Shown here: in pieces, positions 7,957 through 16,441 of the stretch
How positions within the stretch are numbered: position 1 is the stretch's first letter
Layout: each line of letters begins with the position of its first letter
From: Solimonas sp.
GTDB taxonomy: Bacteria; Pseudomonadota; Gammaproteobacteria; Nevskiales; Nevskiaceae
Assembly (NCBI GenBank): GCA_030149365.1
Contig: JASBRP010000001.1
Coordinates: forward strand, 1 to 64,000
Direction: 5' to 3'
DNA: 64,000 nucleotides
Program-made: the position numbers and the translations under genes
The notes under the pieces: generated by a model
Seen by the model: the letters and a program-made list of their open reading frames with translations, nothing else
Databases searched by the model: none
Told to the model about the DNA's origin: nothing

Positions 7957-9387
7957 ATGACCAGTCTGAAGCGTGAAGCCTGCCTGATCGGCGGGGAATG
8001 GGTGACCGGCGAGCGCTGGATCGATGTCGACGATCCGGCCACCGGTGCCGTGATCGGCCGCGTGCCGCGCCTGGGCGCCGCCGAAACCCTGCGCGCCATC
8101 GACGCGGCCGAGCAGGCCATGGGCCCCTGGTCGCAGCTCACCGGCAAGGACCGCTCACGCATCCTGCGCCGCTACCACGACCTGATCATGGCGCGGCAGG
8201 ACGAGCTGGCTGCCCTGCTGACGCAGGAACAGGGCAAGCCCCTGGCCGAGGCCAAGGGCGAGATCGCCTACGCCGCCAGCTTCATCGAGTGGTTCGCCGA
8301 GGAAGCCAAGCGCGTCTACGGCGACGTGATCCCCAGCCACGCGCCGGACAAGCGTATCGTGGTGCTGAAGCAGCCCATCGGCGTGGTGGCGGCGATCACT
8401 CCTTGGAATTTCCCGGCGGCGATGATCACGCGCAAGATCGGCCCAGCACTGGCGGCCGGCTGCGGCGTGGTGATCAAGCCCGCCTCGCAGACGCCCTTCA
8501 CCGCGCTGGCCCTGGCCGTGCTGGCCGAGGAAGCGGGGTTCCCCGCCGGCCTGCTCAACGTCGTCACCGGCAACGCCGGCGACATCGGTGGCGCGCTGAC
8601 GGCCAGCGACAAGGTGCGCAAGATTTCCTTCACCGGTTCCACCGATGTCGGCGCCCGGCTCTATGCGCAGAGCGCGCCGACGATCAAGAAGCTGAGCCTG
8701 GAACTGGGCGGCAACGCACCCTTCATCGTCTTCGACGATGCGGATCTCGACGCCGCCGTGGCCGGTGCCATCCAGTCCAAGTTCCGCAACGCCGGCCAGA
8801 CCTGCGTCTGCGCCAACCGCATCTACGCCCAGGACGGCATCCACGATGCCTTCGTCGAGAAGCTCACTGCCGCCACGGCGAAACTGAAGGTCGGCGCCGG
8901 CACCGAGGCCGGCACCGAGATCGGCCCGCTGATCGACGACAAGGCCCTGGCCAAGGTGGGCGAGCACATCGCCGACGCCACCGCCAAGGGCGCGCGGGTG
9001 CTGACCGGCGGCACGCCGCATGCGCGCGGCGGACGCTTCTTCACGCCGACGCTGCTGACCGGCGCCACCGCCGACATGCTGGTAGCCCAGGAAGAGACCT
9101 TCGGCCCATTGGCGCCGGTGTTCCGCTTTCGCGACGAGGACGATGCGGTGGCCCAGGCCAATGCCACGCCCTTCGGCCTGGCCGCCTACTTCTATGCCCG
9201 CGACATCGGCCGCATCTGGCGCGTGGCGGAGCGCATCGAGGCCGGCATCGTCGGCGTCAACACCGGCCTGATCTCCACCGAGATCGCGCCCTTCGGCGGC
9301 GTGAAGGCCTCCGGCCTCGGCCGCGAAGGCTCGAAGTACGGCATCGACGACTATCTCGAGATCAAGTATCTGTGTCTCGGCTTGTAA
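7957..9387 (+). CDS. gabD: NAD(P)-dependent aldehyde dehydrogenase, succinate-semialdehyde type
   Basis: A 476-residue ALDH. It has the PWNFP motif near residue 148, the general-base Glu in LELGGN, and the nucleophilic Cys in NAGQTCVCANR near residue 285. The APFGGVKASGLGREG C-terminus and normal length fit the succinate/glutarate semialdehyde dehydrogenase subfamily (GabD). It oxidises a short aldehyde to the acid; in this cluster the real substrate could instead be an aldehyde from alcohol or side-chain oxidation. The ATG at 7957 has no Shine-Dalgarno site and sits 6 nt after a TAAGAT box, which may mean a leaderless message. Family is certain, substrate less so. Confidence 0.85.
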   Translation: MTSLKREACLIGGEWVTGERWIDVDDPATGAVIGRVPRLGAAETLRAIDAAEQAMGPWSQLTGKDRSRILRRYHDLIMARQDELAALLTQEQGKPLAEAKGEIAYAASFIEWFAEEAKRVYGDVIPSHAPDKRIVVLKQPIGVVAAITPWNFPAAMITRKIGPALAAGCGVVIKPASQTPFTALALAVLAEEAGFPAGLLNVVTGNAGDIGGALTASDKVRKISFTGSTDVGARLYAQSAPTIKKLSLELGGNAPFIVFDDADLDAAVAGAIQSKFRNAGQTCVCANRIYAQDGIHDAFVEKLTAATAKLKVGAGTEAGTEIGPLIDDKALAKVGEHIADATAKGARVLTGGTPHARGGRFFTPTLLTGATADMLVAQEETFGPLAPVFRFRDEDDAVAQANATPFGLAAYFYARDIGRIWRVAERIEAGIVGVNTGLISTEIAPFGGVKASGLGREGSKYGIDDYLEIKYLCLGL

Positions 9388-9415
9388 AAACCATAAAAAC
9401 GAGGGAGCGGGCCTA

Positions 9416-10552
9416 ATGGACTTCCAGTGGGACGCTGAACAGCAGTCCTTCCGTGACACGGTCCGGAGTTTCCTGGCCGCCAACCTGCCGCCGGACTGGG
9501 AGCAGCAGGCTCACGGGCCGGGTTCCGAATCGCAGAGCGCCTTCTCCAAGAAGTTCTGCGCCGCGCTGGCCCAGGCCGGCCTGCTGGTGCCGCACTGGCC
9601 CCGGCGCTGGGGCGGGCGCGACGCCGACGCCTGGACCGCCTTCATCCTCGCCGAGGAGATGTGGGCCGCCGGCGAGCCGCGCGGCGGCCAGTACATGAAC
9701 GTCAACTGGATCGGCCCGGTGCTGATGCGCTTCGGCTCCGAAGCGCAGCAGGATCGCTACATCCCGGCGATCGCGCGCGGCGAGACCATCTGGTGCCAGG
9801 GCTTCTCCGAGCCCGAGGCCGGCTCCGACCTCGCCTCGCTGCGCACCCGCGCCGAGAAGGACGGCGGCCACTACCGCATCAACGGCCAGAAGATCTGGAC
9901 CTCCTACGCCGGCCATGCCGACACCTGCTTCCTGCTGGCGCGCACCGCGCCGGGCAAGACCGGCATGTCGGTGTTCCTGGTGCCGATGGACACACCCGGC
10001 ATCACGGTGCGGCAGATTCCCAGCGTCATCGGCGAGGGCGACATCCACGAGGTGTTCTTCGACGACGTGCGAGTACCGGAGAGTGCCCTGCTCGGCGCCG
10101 AGGGCCAGGCCTGGGAGATCGCCCGCGCCGCGCTGTCACTGGAGCGCGTGGGCATCCCCCGCTTCGCCCTGGCCTCGCGCATGCTGCGCCGCGCGGTGGA
10201 ACGCCTGAAGCAGGAAGGCCGCTACGGCCACGGCGCCGTGGAGCAGTCGGCCCGCGCGCATGCCGCCTGCGAGGCGGCGCGCCTGTACAGCTACCAGATC
10301 GTGGACCAGCGCCGCCACGGCACGCCCACCGGGCCGGAGGCCAGCGCCGCGCGCTACGCCACCGTGATGTGCGAGCGCCTGGTCGGCGAGTTCGTGGTGG
10401 AGCACCTGCCCGACGCGCTGTCCGGCGGTGACCCGCTGCTGCTGGCGCACCACCAGCGCGCCATCGTCGCCGGCATCGCCTCCGGCGCCGCCGAGATCCA
10501 GCTCAACCTGATCGCCACGGAGCTGCTGCAGCTTCCGCGGGAGCCCCGCTAG
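9416..10552 (+). CDS. Acyl-CoA dehydrogenase (large-type subunit)
   Basis: A 378-residue ACAD. It has the N-terminal helical domain, the FAD-contact loop QGFSEPEAGSDLA (near residue 125), the W-T/S motif before the beta domain (QKIWTSYAG) and the C-terminal GAAEIQLNLIATELLQLPRE loop. It would introduce a C=C into an acyl-CoA with FAD. Start at 9416 follows GAGGGAG. It is followed after 170 nt by a shorter ACAD-like gene, and such neighbouring pairs often form alpha2beta2 enzymes on steroid-CoA substrates (ChsE1-ChsE2 type); pairing is inferred from adjacency. Confidence 0.88.
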   Translation: MDFQWDAEQQSFRDTVRSFLAANLPPDWEQQAHGPGSESQSAFSKKFCAALAQAGLLVPHWPRRWGGRDADAWTAFILAEEMWAAGEPRGGQYMNVNWIGPVLMRFGSEAQQDRYIPAIARGETIWCQGFSEPEAGSDLASLRTRAEKDGGHYRINGQKIWTSYAGHADTCFLLARTAPGKTGMSVFLVPMDTPGITVRQIPSVIGEGDIHEVFFDDVRVPESALLGAEGQAWEIARAALSLERVGIPRFALASRMLRRAVERLKQEGRYGHGAVEQSARAHAACEAARLYSYQIVDQRRHGTPTGPEASAARYATVMCERLVGEFVVEHLPDALSGGDPLLLAHHQRAIVAGIASGAAEIQLNLIATELLQLPREPR

Positions 10553-10591
10553 GCCATGTCTCCTGACGTCGACATGACCGCCCCTCACCCC

Positions 10592-10692
10592 ACCATCGGC
10601 TCGGCAACTGCGTCCTGCGTTGCCCTACCGAGGCCATCCATGGCCTCGTCCGCCGATGGTCCCTCCCTCTCCCCGCTTCGCAGGGCGAGGGA
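10592..10692. repeat. Nested inverted repeats between two ACAD genes
   Basis: The 170-nt gap holds several palindromes. ACCATCGG (10592-10599) pairs with CCGATGGT (10653-10660). Inside are GGCAAC/GTTGCC (10603-10608/10619-10624) and a perfect 9-bp hairpin CGAGGCCAT/ATGGCCTCG (10629-10648). After them comes TCCCTC/GAGGGA (10664-10669/10687-10692), related to the CCCTCTCCCGC repeats elsewhere in the window. Looks like a REP-type element. Confidence 0.5.
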
Positions 10693-10722
10693 CATACGCG
10701 TCGCTACGCGACAGGCACGCTA

Positions 10723-11628
10723 ATGGATTTCACGCTGACAACCGACCAGTCCGCCCTGATGAGCGCCCTCGACCGGCTGGCCAAGCCCTTCGAGTCCAAG
10801 CCCATCGACTTCCACGGCTTCGCGCTGGCCGGCAACGGCCTGGAACGCGAACTCACCGAAGGCGAGTACTTCGACATCGCACAGATTCCCGAGCTGGGCC
10901 CGCTGACCGCCGCGATGGCGGTGGAACGCCTGGCCTGGCTGCCCTGCACCGTCGACACCGCGCTGTCGATGCTGGTGCGCCCGCAACTGCCCGGCGACTG
11001 GCCGCGGCCGATCGCGGTGGTCGAGAACGGCCGGCCGGGCCGCTTCGTCGCCACGGCCAAAACCGTGATCCTGATTGACGGCGACCAGGCCAGCCTGGCC
11101 CAGGTCGGACCGGAGGATGTGGAGCCGGTGGAGTCGCTGTTCGCCTACCCCATGGGCCGGCTCAAGCGCCGCCCCGCCGCCACGGCGCTGTCCGCCGAGG
11201 ACGCCGCCAAGGTCCGCGGCTGGCTGCGCGTGGCTCTCGCGGCCGAGGCCAGCGGCCTGCTGCAGGCAGCCATCGCCTCGGCCGGTGAGCACCTGAGCGT
11301 GCGCAAGCAGTTCGGCCGCCCGCTGGGCAGCTTCCAGGCACTGCGGCATCGCATGGCCGAGTGCACCGTGCTGGCCGGCGGCGTGCGCTGGCTGGCCCTG
11401 AAGGCGGCGGCCACCGGCGACGAGGCTGACGCAGCCTTGGCAGCCTTGCATGCGCAGGAAAGCGCCACCCGCATCGCCTACGACCTGCACCAGATGCTCG
11501 GTGCCATGGGCATGACGCTGGAACATCCGCTGCACCTCTGGACCTATCGCCTGAAGGCGCTGGTGTCCGAGCTGGGCGGCCGCGGCGGCCAGGCGCTGGC
11601 CGTGGCACGCCACGCCTTCGATGCCTGA
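10723..11628 (+). CDS. Short acyl-CoA dehydrogenase-like subunit
   Basis: At 301 residues it is about 80 shorter than a typical ACAD. The C-terminal helical domain is clear (VRKQFGRPLGSFQALRHRMAE, then LGAMGMTLEHPLHLWTYRLKAL), while the N-terminal helical part is reduced. The LEHPLHLW segment takes the place of the usual HGGIGxTxEH motif. Such reduced subunits are commonly the partner chain in heteromeric ACADs; the gene at 9416 is the likely other half. No Shine-Dalgarno is evident before the ATG. Its 3' end overlaps the thioesterase start by 8 nt. Family is clear, activity alone doubtful. Confidence 0.78.
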   Translation: MDFTLTTDQSALMSALDRLAKPFESKPIDFHGFALAGNGLERELTEGEYFDIAQIPELGPLTAAMAVERLAWLPCTVDTALSMLVRPQLPGDWPRPIAVVENGRPGRFVATAKTVILIDGDQASLAQVGPEDVEPVESLFAYPMGRLKRRPAATALSAEDAAKVRGWLRVALAAEASGLLQAAIASAGEHLSVRKQFGRPLGSFQALRHRMAECTVLAGGVRWLALKAAATGDEADAALAALHAQESATRIAYDLHQMLGAMGMTLEHPLHLWTYRLKALVSELGGRGGQALAVARHAFDA

Positions 11629-12052
11629 CCTGATGACGCCGGAGACCCTGACGGCGCAGGGCTGGACGCGCCTGGACATCGACGGCTTCTCGCGCGTCTC
11701 CGGCGGCCTGTGGACGCGCGGACGCCTGCCGGAGCTCGAGCTCGGCTTCCTGTCCGGCCCGCAGCACGTCAACGGACACATGAGCACGGTGCACGGCGGC
11801 ATGCTGCTGACTTTGGCCGACGTCAGCCTCGGCTACGCCGTGATCCAGCAGCTCGGCGCCATGAACTGCGTCACCGCGCAACTGCAGACGCAGTTCATCT
11901 CCGCCGCCAAGGTCGGGGAGTTCATCGTCTGCCGGCCGCAGGTGCTGCGGCAGAGCTCGGACCTGGTGTTCCTGCGCGGGCTCATCGCCGTGGGCGAACG
12001 CACCGTCGCCAGCGTCGACGGCATCTGGAAGATCCTGAAGCCGCGCGGCTGA
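11621..12052 (+). CDS. PaaI-type hotdog thioesterase
   Basis: A 143-residue single hotdog domain with the family motif HVNGHMSTVHGGMLLTLAD near residue 50, where the HGG and Asp form the acyl-CoA thioesterase site. Cytoplasmic and of normal length. It would hydrolyse a CoA thioester to free CoA, possibly rescuing CoA from dead-end intermediates. The ATG at 11621 overlaps the end of the ACAD gene; an in-frame ATG at 11633 is an alternative. It belongs to the rightward ACAD operon. Confidence 0.85.
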   Translation: MPDLMTPETLTAQGWTRLDIDGFSRVSGGLWTRGRLPELELGFLSGPQHVNGHMSTVHGGMLLTLADVSLGYAVIQQLGAMNCVTAQLQTQFISAAKVGEFIVCRPQVLRQSSDLVFLRGLIAVGERTVASVDGIWKILKPRG

Positions 12053-12081
12053 TTCCTCCCCTTTTTGCAACGGAGCCGCAG

Positions 12082-12819
12082 ATGTCCAAGACCCTCGTGA
12101 TCACCGGTGCCGGCATCGGCCTGGGCCGTGCGCTGGCGCGCCGCTTCCACCGCGATGGAGACCGCGTGGTTCTGCTCGGCCGCACCGCGTCCAAGGTGGA
12201 GGCACTGGCCGCGGAGCTCGGCGAACGCGCGATGGCCGTGGCCTGCGACGTGGCTTCGCCGGACTCGGTTCGGGCCGCCTTCGCTCAGATCGCCCGGCAC
12301 CACCCGCGCATCGACGTGCTGGTCAACAACGCCGCGGTCTACGAGCCCTTCCTGATCGCCGAGGCCACGGACGCGCAAATCCTGCAGGCGGTGACGACCA
12401 ACCTCGCCGGGCCGATGCTCTGCGTGCGCTCCGCGCTACCGCTATTGGGGCCCGGCAGCCACGTCATCAACGTCAGCAGCGAGTCCGTGGGTTTCCGGTT
12501 TCCCTTCATGGTGGCCTACCAGAGCAGCAAGGCCGGCCTGGAGCGCTTCTCCGAGGGGCTGTTCCATGAGCTGGAACCGGCCGGCATCCGCGTGACCAAC
12601 GTCCGCGCCGGCCAGATGATGGAGGAAGGCAAGACCTTCAACATGGATCCGCAGCTCGCGCTGCGCTTCCGCGACGCCGCGCTCGCGGCCGGTCTCAACC
12701 TGCGCGAGCGGCCGATCTCCCACGTCAACTCGGTGACCGACGTGTTCCGGGCCCTGGTGGACCTGCCGGCAGACGTGCAGCTGATGAGCGTGAACGTGGC
12801 CGCGCGGCGGCGCGACTAG
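12082..12819 (+). CDS. Short-chain dehydrogenase/reductase
   Basis: A 245-residue classical SDR: TGAGIGLGRA cofactor loop at residues 8-17, NNAA near residue 82, and catalytic YQSSK in the segment VAYQSSKAGL. The last part (NSVTDVFRALVDLP) lacks the usual DGG C-terminus. The start at 12082 follows GGAGCC; a longer open frame from 11710 runs through the thioesterase gene and is rejected. It is the last gene of the rightward operon, before a large inverted repeat. Substrate unknown, probably a hydroxyacyl-CoA or alcohol. Confidence 0.85.
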   Translation: MSKTLVITGAGIGLGRALARRFHRDGDRVVLLGRTASKVEALAAELGERAMAVACDVASPDSVRAAFAQIARHHPRIDVLVNNAAVYEPFLIAEATDAQILQAVTTNLAGPMLCVRSALPLLGPGSHVINVSSESVGFRFPFMVAYQSSKAGLERFSEGLFHELEPAGIRVTNVRAGQMMEEGKTFNMDPQLALRFRDAALAAGLNLRERPISHVNSVTDVFRALVDLPADVQLMSVNVAARRRD

Positions 12820-12825
12820 GCAATC

Positions 12826-12908
12826 TGTAGGATGTGGTGAGCGTAGCGAACCGCATCAACGCAGCAGGGTTTGTCCGATGCGGTTCGCTACGCTCACCAC
12901 ATCCTACA
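12826..12908. repeat. 32-bp perfect inverted repeat, transcription-end hairpin
   Basis: The arms at 12826-12857 and 12877-12908 are exact reverse complements with a 19-nt spacer. The element fills the gap between two convergent genes (SDR and CoA ligase), so it may stop transcription from both sides although there is no T-run. Its GTAGGATGTGGTGAGCGTAG-type sequence resembles interspersed repeats seen in many proteobacteria. Confidence 0.8.
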
Positions 12909-12936
12909 TACCGGCCTGCGCTGGCACAGCGATCGT

Positions 12937-14493
12937 CTAGTTGGTCTTCTCGTACCACGCTCGCAGCGCCTTCTTGTCCGGCTTGCCCACCGGCGTCTGC
13001 GGGATGGACTCCACGAACTCGACCGCCTTCGGCGCCTGGAACGACCCCTTGCGCCCGGCCACCATCGCCACCAGCTCCTCCGCATCCGTGGAGTGCCCCG
13101 GGCGCAGCACCACCACCGCGGTCACCGCCTCGCCCCACTTGGGATGCGGCACGCCGATGACGGCGGCCTGGGACACGGCCGGGTGCAGGGCCAGGATGTC
13201 CTCGATCTCGCGCGGGTAGATGTTGAAGCCGCCGCTGACGATCATGTCCTTGGTGCGGTCGATGATGCGCAGGAAGCCGCCAGGATCGCGCACCGCCACG
13301 TCGCCCGAGTGCAGCCAGCCGCCGGCAAAGGCCTGGGCGGTGAGCTCCGGGTTGTCGCGATAGCCCTCCATCACCAGCGGACCGCGTACGCAGATCTCGC
13401 CCGGCTCGCCATCGGGCACCGGGCGGTTGTCGGCATCCAGCAGCTCCACCTGCACCCAGGGCGTGGGCCGGCCGCAGCTGGCCAGGCGCCGCGGGTCGTT
13501 CACGTCGTGCTCGGCGCGGCGCAGCACGGTCACCGACATCGGGGCTTCGGCCTGGCCGTAGAACTGGAAGAACACCAGGCCGATGCGCTCGATGGCCTCC
13601 TTCAGCCGCGCCGGCGAGATCGCCGAGGCGCCGTAGAACACCGTCTCCAGGCTGGAGAGATCGAACTCGCCGAAGCGCGGATGATCCAGCAGGGCGTAGA
13701 TCATCGTCGGCACCAGCAGCACGGCGTTGATGCGGTGCTGCTGGATCGCCTGCATGACCGCCACCGGCTCGAAGCCCGGCAGCACCAGCATGCTGCCACC
13801 GCGCAGCAGCGTCGGCAGGAACATCGCCGCGCCGGCATGCGACAGCGGCGTGCAGGACAGGAAGCGCATGTCCCTCGGCCATTCCCACTCGGCCATCATC
13901 ATCTGCAGCGTCGCCAGCCCGGTGCGCTGCACGCTGGCCAGCGCCTTGGGCTTGCCGGTGGTGCCGCCGGAGTAGCCGAGGCGGATCACGTCGGTGGGTT
14001 CCACCCGTGGCGCCTCCAGGGGCTGCGCCGCAAAGCCCGCCGCGATGCGGCAGAGATCGGGGGCCAGCGGGCTCTCGCCCAAGGCCACCAGCTTCAGGCC
14101 GGGGCAGCGCTGCGCCAGCTCGGCCGCCCGCGGGCCGTGGCGCTGCGCATCGAAGATCAGCAGCTCCACGCCGGAGTCGGCGATCACATGCTGGTGGTCC
14201 GCCAGGCCGCCGAGCGGATGCATCGGCACGTAGACCGCCGCGAGCAGCTGCACCGCATTGTTGGAGAACAGTACCTCCGGCAGGTTGGCCGACAGCAGGC
14301 CCACCCGCGTGCCCCGGGCCACGCCGAGGCTGCGCAGCGCCTGGACGAAACGACTGGTGGCGTCGCGCACCTGGCCCACCGTATAGCCCGTGCCGTCGGC
14401 GAGCTGCAGCAGCGGCCGGCCCGGCGTCTGCCCGAGCGCGTTGGCCAGCAGCTCCGGCACGTACAGCGGGCGATGCAGGTCGGCGTGGCTCAT
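12937..14493 (-). CDS. Acyl-CoA ligase (AMP-forming)
   Basis: A 518-residue ANL-superfamily enzyme. The phosphate loop reads YSGGTTGKPKA (near residue 172), the hinge region is WLHSGDVAV, and the C-terminal catalytic Lys lies in QTPVGKPDKKA. It activates a carboxylic acid to its CoA ester with ATP. The upstream stop and its ATG overlap by 4 nt with the aldo/keto reductase, so it ends the eight-gene operon that begins at E1 alpha. Length and motifs match medium/long-chain or aryl acid ligases; the substrate could be a steroid or terpenoid acid given the neighbours. Confidence 0.9.
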   Translation of the reverse strand: MSHADLHRPLYVPELLANALGQTPGRPLLQLADGTGYTVGQVRDATSRFVQALRSLGVARGTRVGLLSANLPEVLFSNNAVQLLAAVYVPMHPLGGLADHQHVIADSGVELLIFDAQRHGPRAAELAQRCPGLKLVALGESPLAPDLCRIAAGFAAQPLEAPRVEPTDVIRLGYSGGTTGKPKALASVQRTGLATLQMMMAEWEWPRDMRFLSCTPLSHAGAAMFLPTLLRGGSMLVLPGFEPVAVMQAIQQHRINAVLLVPTMIYALLDHPRFGEFDLSSLETVFYGASAISPARLKEAIERIGLVFFQFYGQAEAPMSVTVLRRAEHDVNDPRRLASCGRPTPWVQVELLDADNRPVPDGEPGEICVRGPLVMEGYRDNPELTAQAFAGGWLHSGDVAVRDPGGFLRIIDRTKDMIVSGGFNIYPREIEDILALHPAVSQAAVIGVPHPKWGEAVTAVVVLRPGHSTDAEELVAMVAGRKGSFQAPKAVEFVESIPQTPVGKPDKKALRAWYEKTN

Positions 14494-15545
14494 GCGCGCG
14501 CGGCGACCTGAACGTTGCCGAACATCGGGCCGATCACGCCCGAAGCCAGGAATTCATGCGGAAAGCCGAGGTCGATGCGACTGGCGGTGTCGAGCCGCGC
14601 GGCCTGCCCCGCGCTGAAGTCCAGCGCCAGGGCCCTGAGGTTGTCCTGCAACTGCGCCAGCGTGCGCGTACCCAGGATCGGCGAGGTCACGGCCGGGTTC
14701 AGCAGCGTCCAGGCCAGCGCCACCTGCGCCGGGGTGCAGCCGATCTCGCCAGCCACGGTGCCGACCACGTCGGCAATGCCCAGCGTGCGTTCGCTGAGCC
14801 GGCCGGTGGCGACGTTGATGGCCTTGCGCGAGTTCATCGCGGAGCGGTCCGCCTGCAGGTCGCTGGCCTGGTACTTGCCGGACAGCACCCCGCCCGCCAG
14901 CGGCGACCAGGGCAGCACGCCCATGCCCATGGCCGCGGCCATGGGGATCAGCTCGCGCTCCACGCTGCGCTCGGTGAGGTTGTAGGGAATCTGCAGCGCC
15001 GCCAGGCGGCTCCAGCCGCGCAGCTCGGCAATGGCCTGCATGCGCGAGGCCTGCCAGGCCGGCGTGTCCGAGACGCCGATGTAGAGGATCTTGCCGGCAC
15101 GCACCAGGTCGTCGAAGGCACGCAGGATCTCGTCCACCGGCGTGCGCTGGTCCCAGACGTGCAGGTACAGCAGGTCCAGATGATCGGTCTGCAGCCGGCG
15201 CAGGCTGTCCTCGACCGACTGGACCATGTTCTTGCGATGGTTGCCGCTGGCGTTCGGATCGCCCGGCCGCATGGTCAGCGAATACTTGCTGGCCACCACG
15301 AAGCGCTCACGCCGCCCCTGCAGCAGACGGCCCAGCAGGCGCTCGGACTCGCCGTTGGCGTAGAAGTTGGCGGTGTCGATGGAGTTGCCGCCCTGTTCGG
15401 CGTACAGGTCCAGGATCCTCCGCGCCTCGGCCTCGTCCGTGCCCCAGCCCTGGGTCACGCCCCAGGTCATGGTCCCCAGGGCCAGCGGCGAGACACGCAG
15501 GCCGGAATGGCCCAGGAGCCGGTAGTGATCGAGCTGCGTGGCCAT
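14490..15545 (-). CDS. Aldo/keto reductase
   Basis: A 351-residue TIM-barrel oxidoreductase. It has IDTANFYANGESE (catalytic Asp and Tyr, near residues 53-60), a KYS segment with the catalytic Lys, and a YLHVWD strand with the His position. The GVSDTPAW segment and the C-terminal cofactor loop (PILGTRTLAQLQDN) complete the family pattern. It would reduce a carbonyl with NADPH. I start it at the ATG at 15545; the open frame upstream runs through a CCCTC repeat and is not credible as protein. The stop overlaps the CoA-ligase start. Substrate unknown. Confidence 0.87.
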   Translation of the reverse strand: MATQLDHYRLLGHSGLRVSPLALGTMTWGVTQGWGTDEAEARRILDLYAEQGGNSIDTANFYANGESERLLGRLLQGRRERFVVASKYSLTMRPGDPNASGNHRKNMVQSVEDSLRRLQTDHLDLLYLHVWDQRTPVDEILRAFDDLVRAGKILYIGVSDTPAWQASRMQAIAELRGWSRLAALQIPYNLTERSVERELIPMAAAMGMGVLPWSPLAGGVLSGKYQASDLQADRSAMNSRKAINVATGRLSERTLGIADVVGTVAGEIGCTPAQVALAWTLLNPAVTSPILGTRTLAQLQDNLRALALDFSAGQAARLDTASRIDLGFPHEFLASGVIGPMFGNVQVAARA

Positions 15546-15564
15546 CGGTTCCCCCGTCTTGTCT

Positions 15565-15588
15565 CCCTCCCCCGCCAGCGGGAGAGGG
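15565..15588. repeat. CCCTC(T/C)CCCGC / GCGGGAGAGGG palindromic repeat
   Basis: CCCTCCCCCGC (15565-15575) faces GCGGGAGAGGG (15578-15588) with one mismatch. It lies between the crotonase and aldo/keto reductase genes inside an operon. The same palindrome recurs at 48128, 48207 and 54715-54842. Confidence 0.6.
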
Positions 15589-15618
15589 ACTCGGTTCAAA
15601 GCCCGGACTGCCGGTGCT

Positions 15619-16431
15619 TCAGCCTTCGGACTTCCCGCCCTTGCCGATGCCCTCGACATACCGCCGGATACCTTCCAGGTAGGCCGGGTTCAGCATCAGC
15701 GCGCTGTTGGCCATGCGCTCGACGTTGCGGGCCTGGGCGAGGCCGACGTCGCGGGCCAGTTCGATGGCCAGCTTGGCGGTGCCCATCTGTTCGCCGTTCT
15801 GGGCGGCGAGGTGCTCGCAGAACTGCATCACGTCCTGCTCGAAGCTCTCGTCCGGATAGACCTCGTGGACCAAGCCCATGATCAGGGCACGGTCGGCGTC
15901 CACCGGCAGGTTGGCCATGATCAGGTAGCGCGCCCAGTGCGTACCGACCATGCGGGCCAGGCGGCTGACGCCGTTGGACGCCGGGATCACGCCGAACTTG
16001 CCCTCGGGGAAGGCATAGCGGGCGCTCTTGGCCGCCAGGCGGAAATCGCAGGACAGCGACAGCTCCAGGCCACCGCCCATGCAGGTGGCGTGGTGCGCCA
16101 CGACGATGGGCTTCTCGATGGCCTCCATCTCGTCGTAGATGCGGTGCATGCCGTTGAGGCGGATGCGGTGGTTCTCGCGGATCGCTGAGCCGGTGGTGGC
16201 CGGCGCCGAGCGCCCGTCGCCGCCGCGCAGGTCGGCGCCGGTGCAGAAGAAGCGGCCGGTGGCGCGCACCAGCATGACCTTGAGCTCCGGCGTGTCGCGG
16301 AAGCGGTGCAGGGCCTGCTCGAACAGGCCCATCAGCTGCGCGCTGAGCGCGTTGAGCTTCTCCGGCCGGTTCAGCGTCGCGATCAGGATCGCGCCCTGTT
16401 CCTCGACCAGAAGGTGGGGTGCTTCGGACAT
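15619..16431 (-). CDS. Enoyl-CoA hydratase/isomerase (crotonase) family
   Basis: A 270-residue crotonase. Both catalytic glutamates of true hydratases appear to be present: one in CMGGGLELS and one in FPEGKFGVIP, and the oxyanion-hole segment FFCTGADLRGG is intact. It would hydrate the enoyl-CoA made by the fused ACAD encoded 10 nt upstream, so the two form a beta-oxidation pair. The C-terminus ends in a short Lys/Gly-rich tail. Start ATG at 16431 is preceded by a GAGAG stretch. Substrate specificity is inferred from context only. Confidence 0.87.
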   Translation of the reverse strand: MSEAPHLLVEEQGAILIATLNRPEKLNALSAQLMGLFEQALHRFRDTPELKVMLVRATGRFFCTGADLRGGDGRSAPATTGSAIRENHRIRLNGMHRIYDEMEAIEKPIVVAHHATCMGGGLELSLSCDFRLAAKSARYAFPEGKFGVIPASNGVSRLARMVGTHWARYLIMANLPVDADRALIMGLVHEVYPDESFEQDVMQFCEHLAAQNGEQMGTAKLAIELARDVGLAQARNVERMANSALMLNPAYLEGIRRYVEGIGKGGKSEG

Positions 16432-16441
16432 CGCTCTCTCC

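Noticed and set aside
12826..12908. tRNA or small structured RNA at the 32-bp inverted repeat
   Set aside because: A simple long hairpin with no cloverleaf or promoter; better explained as a repeat or transcription end.
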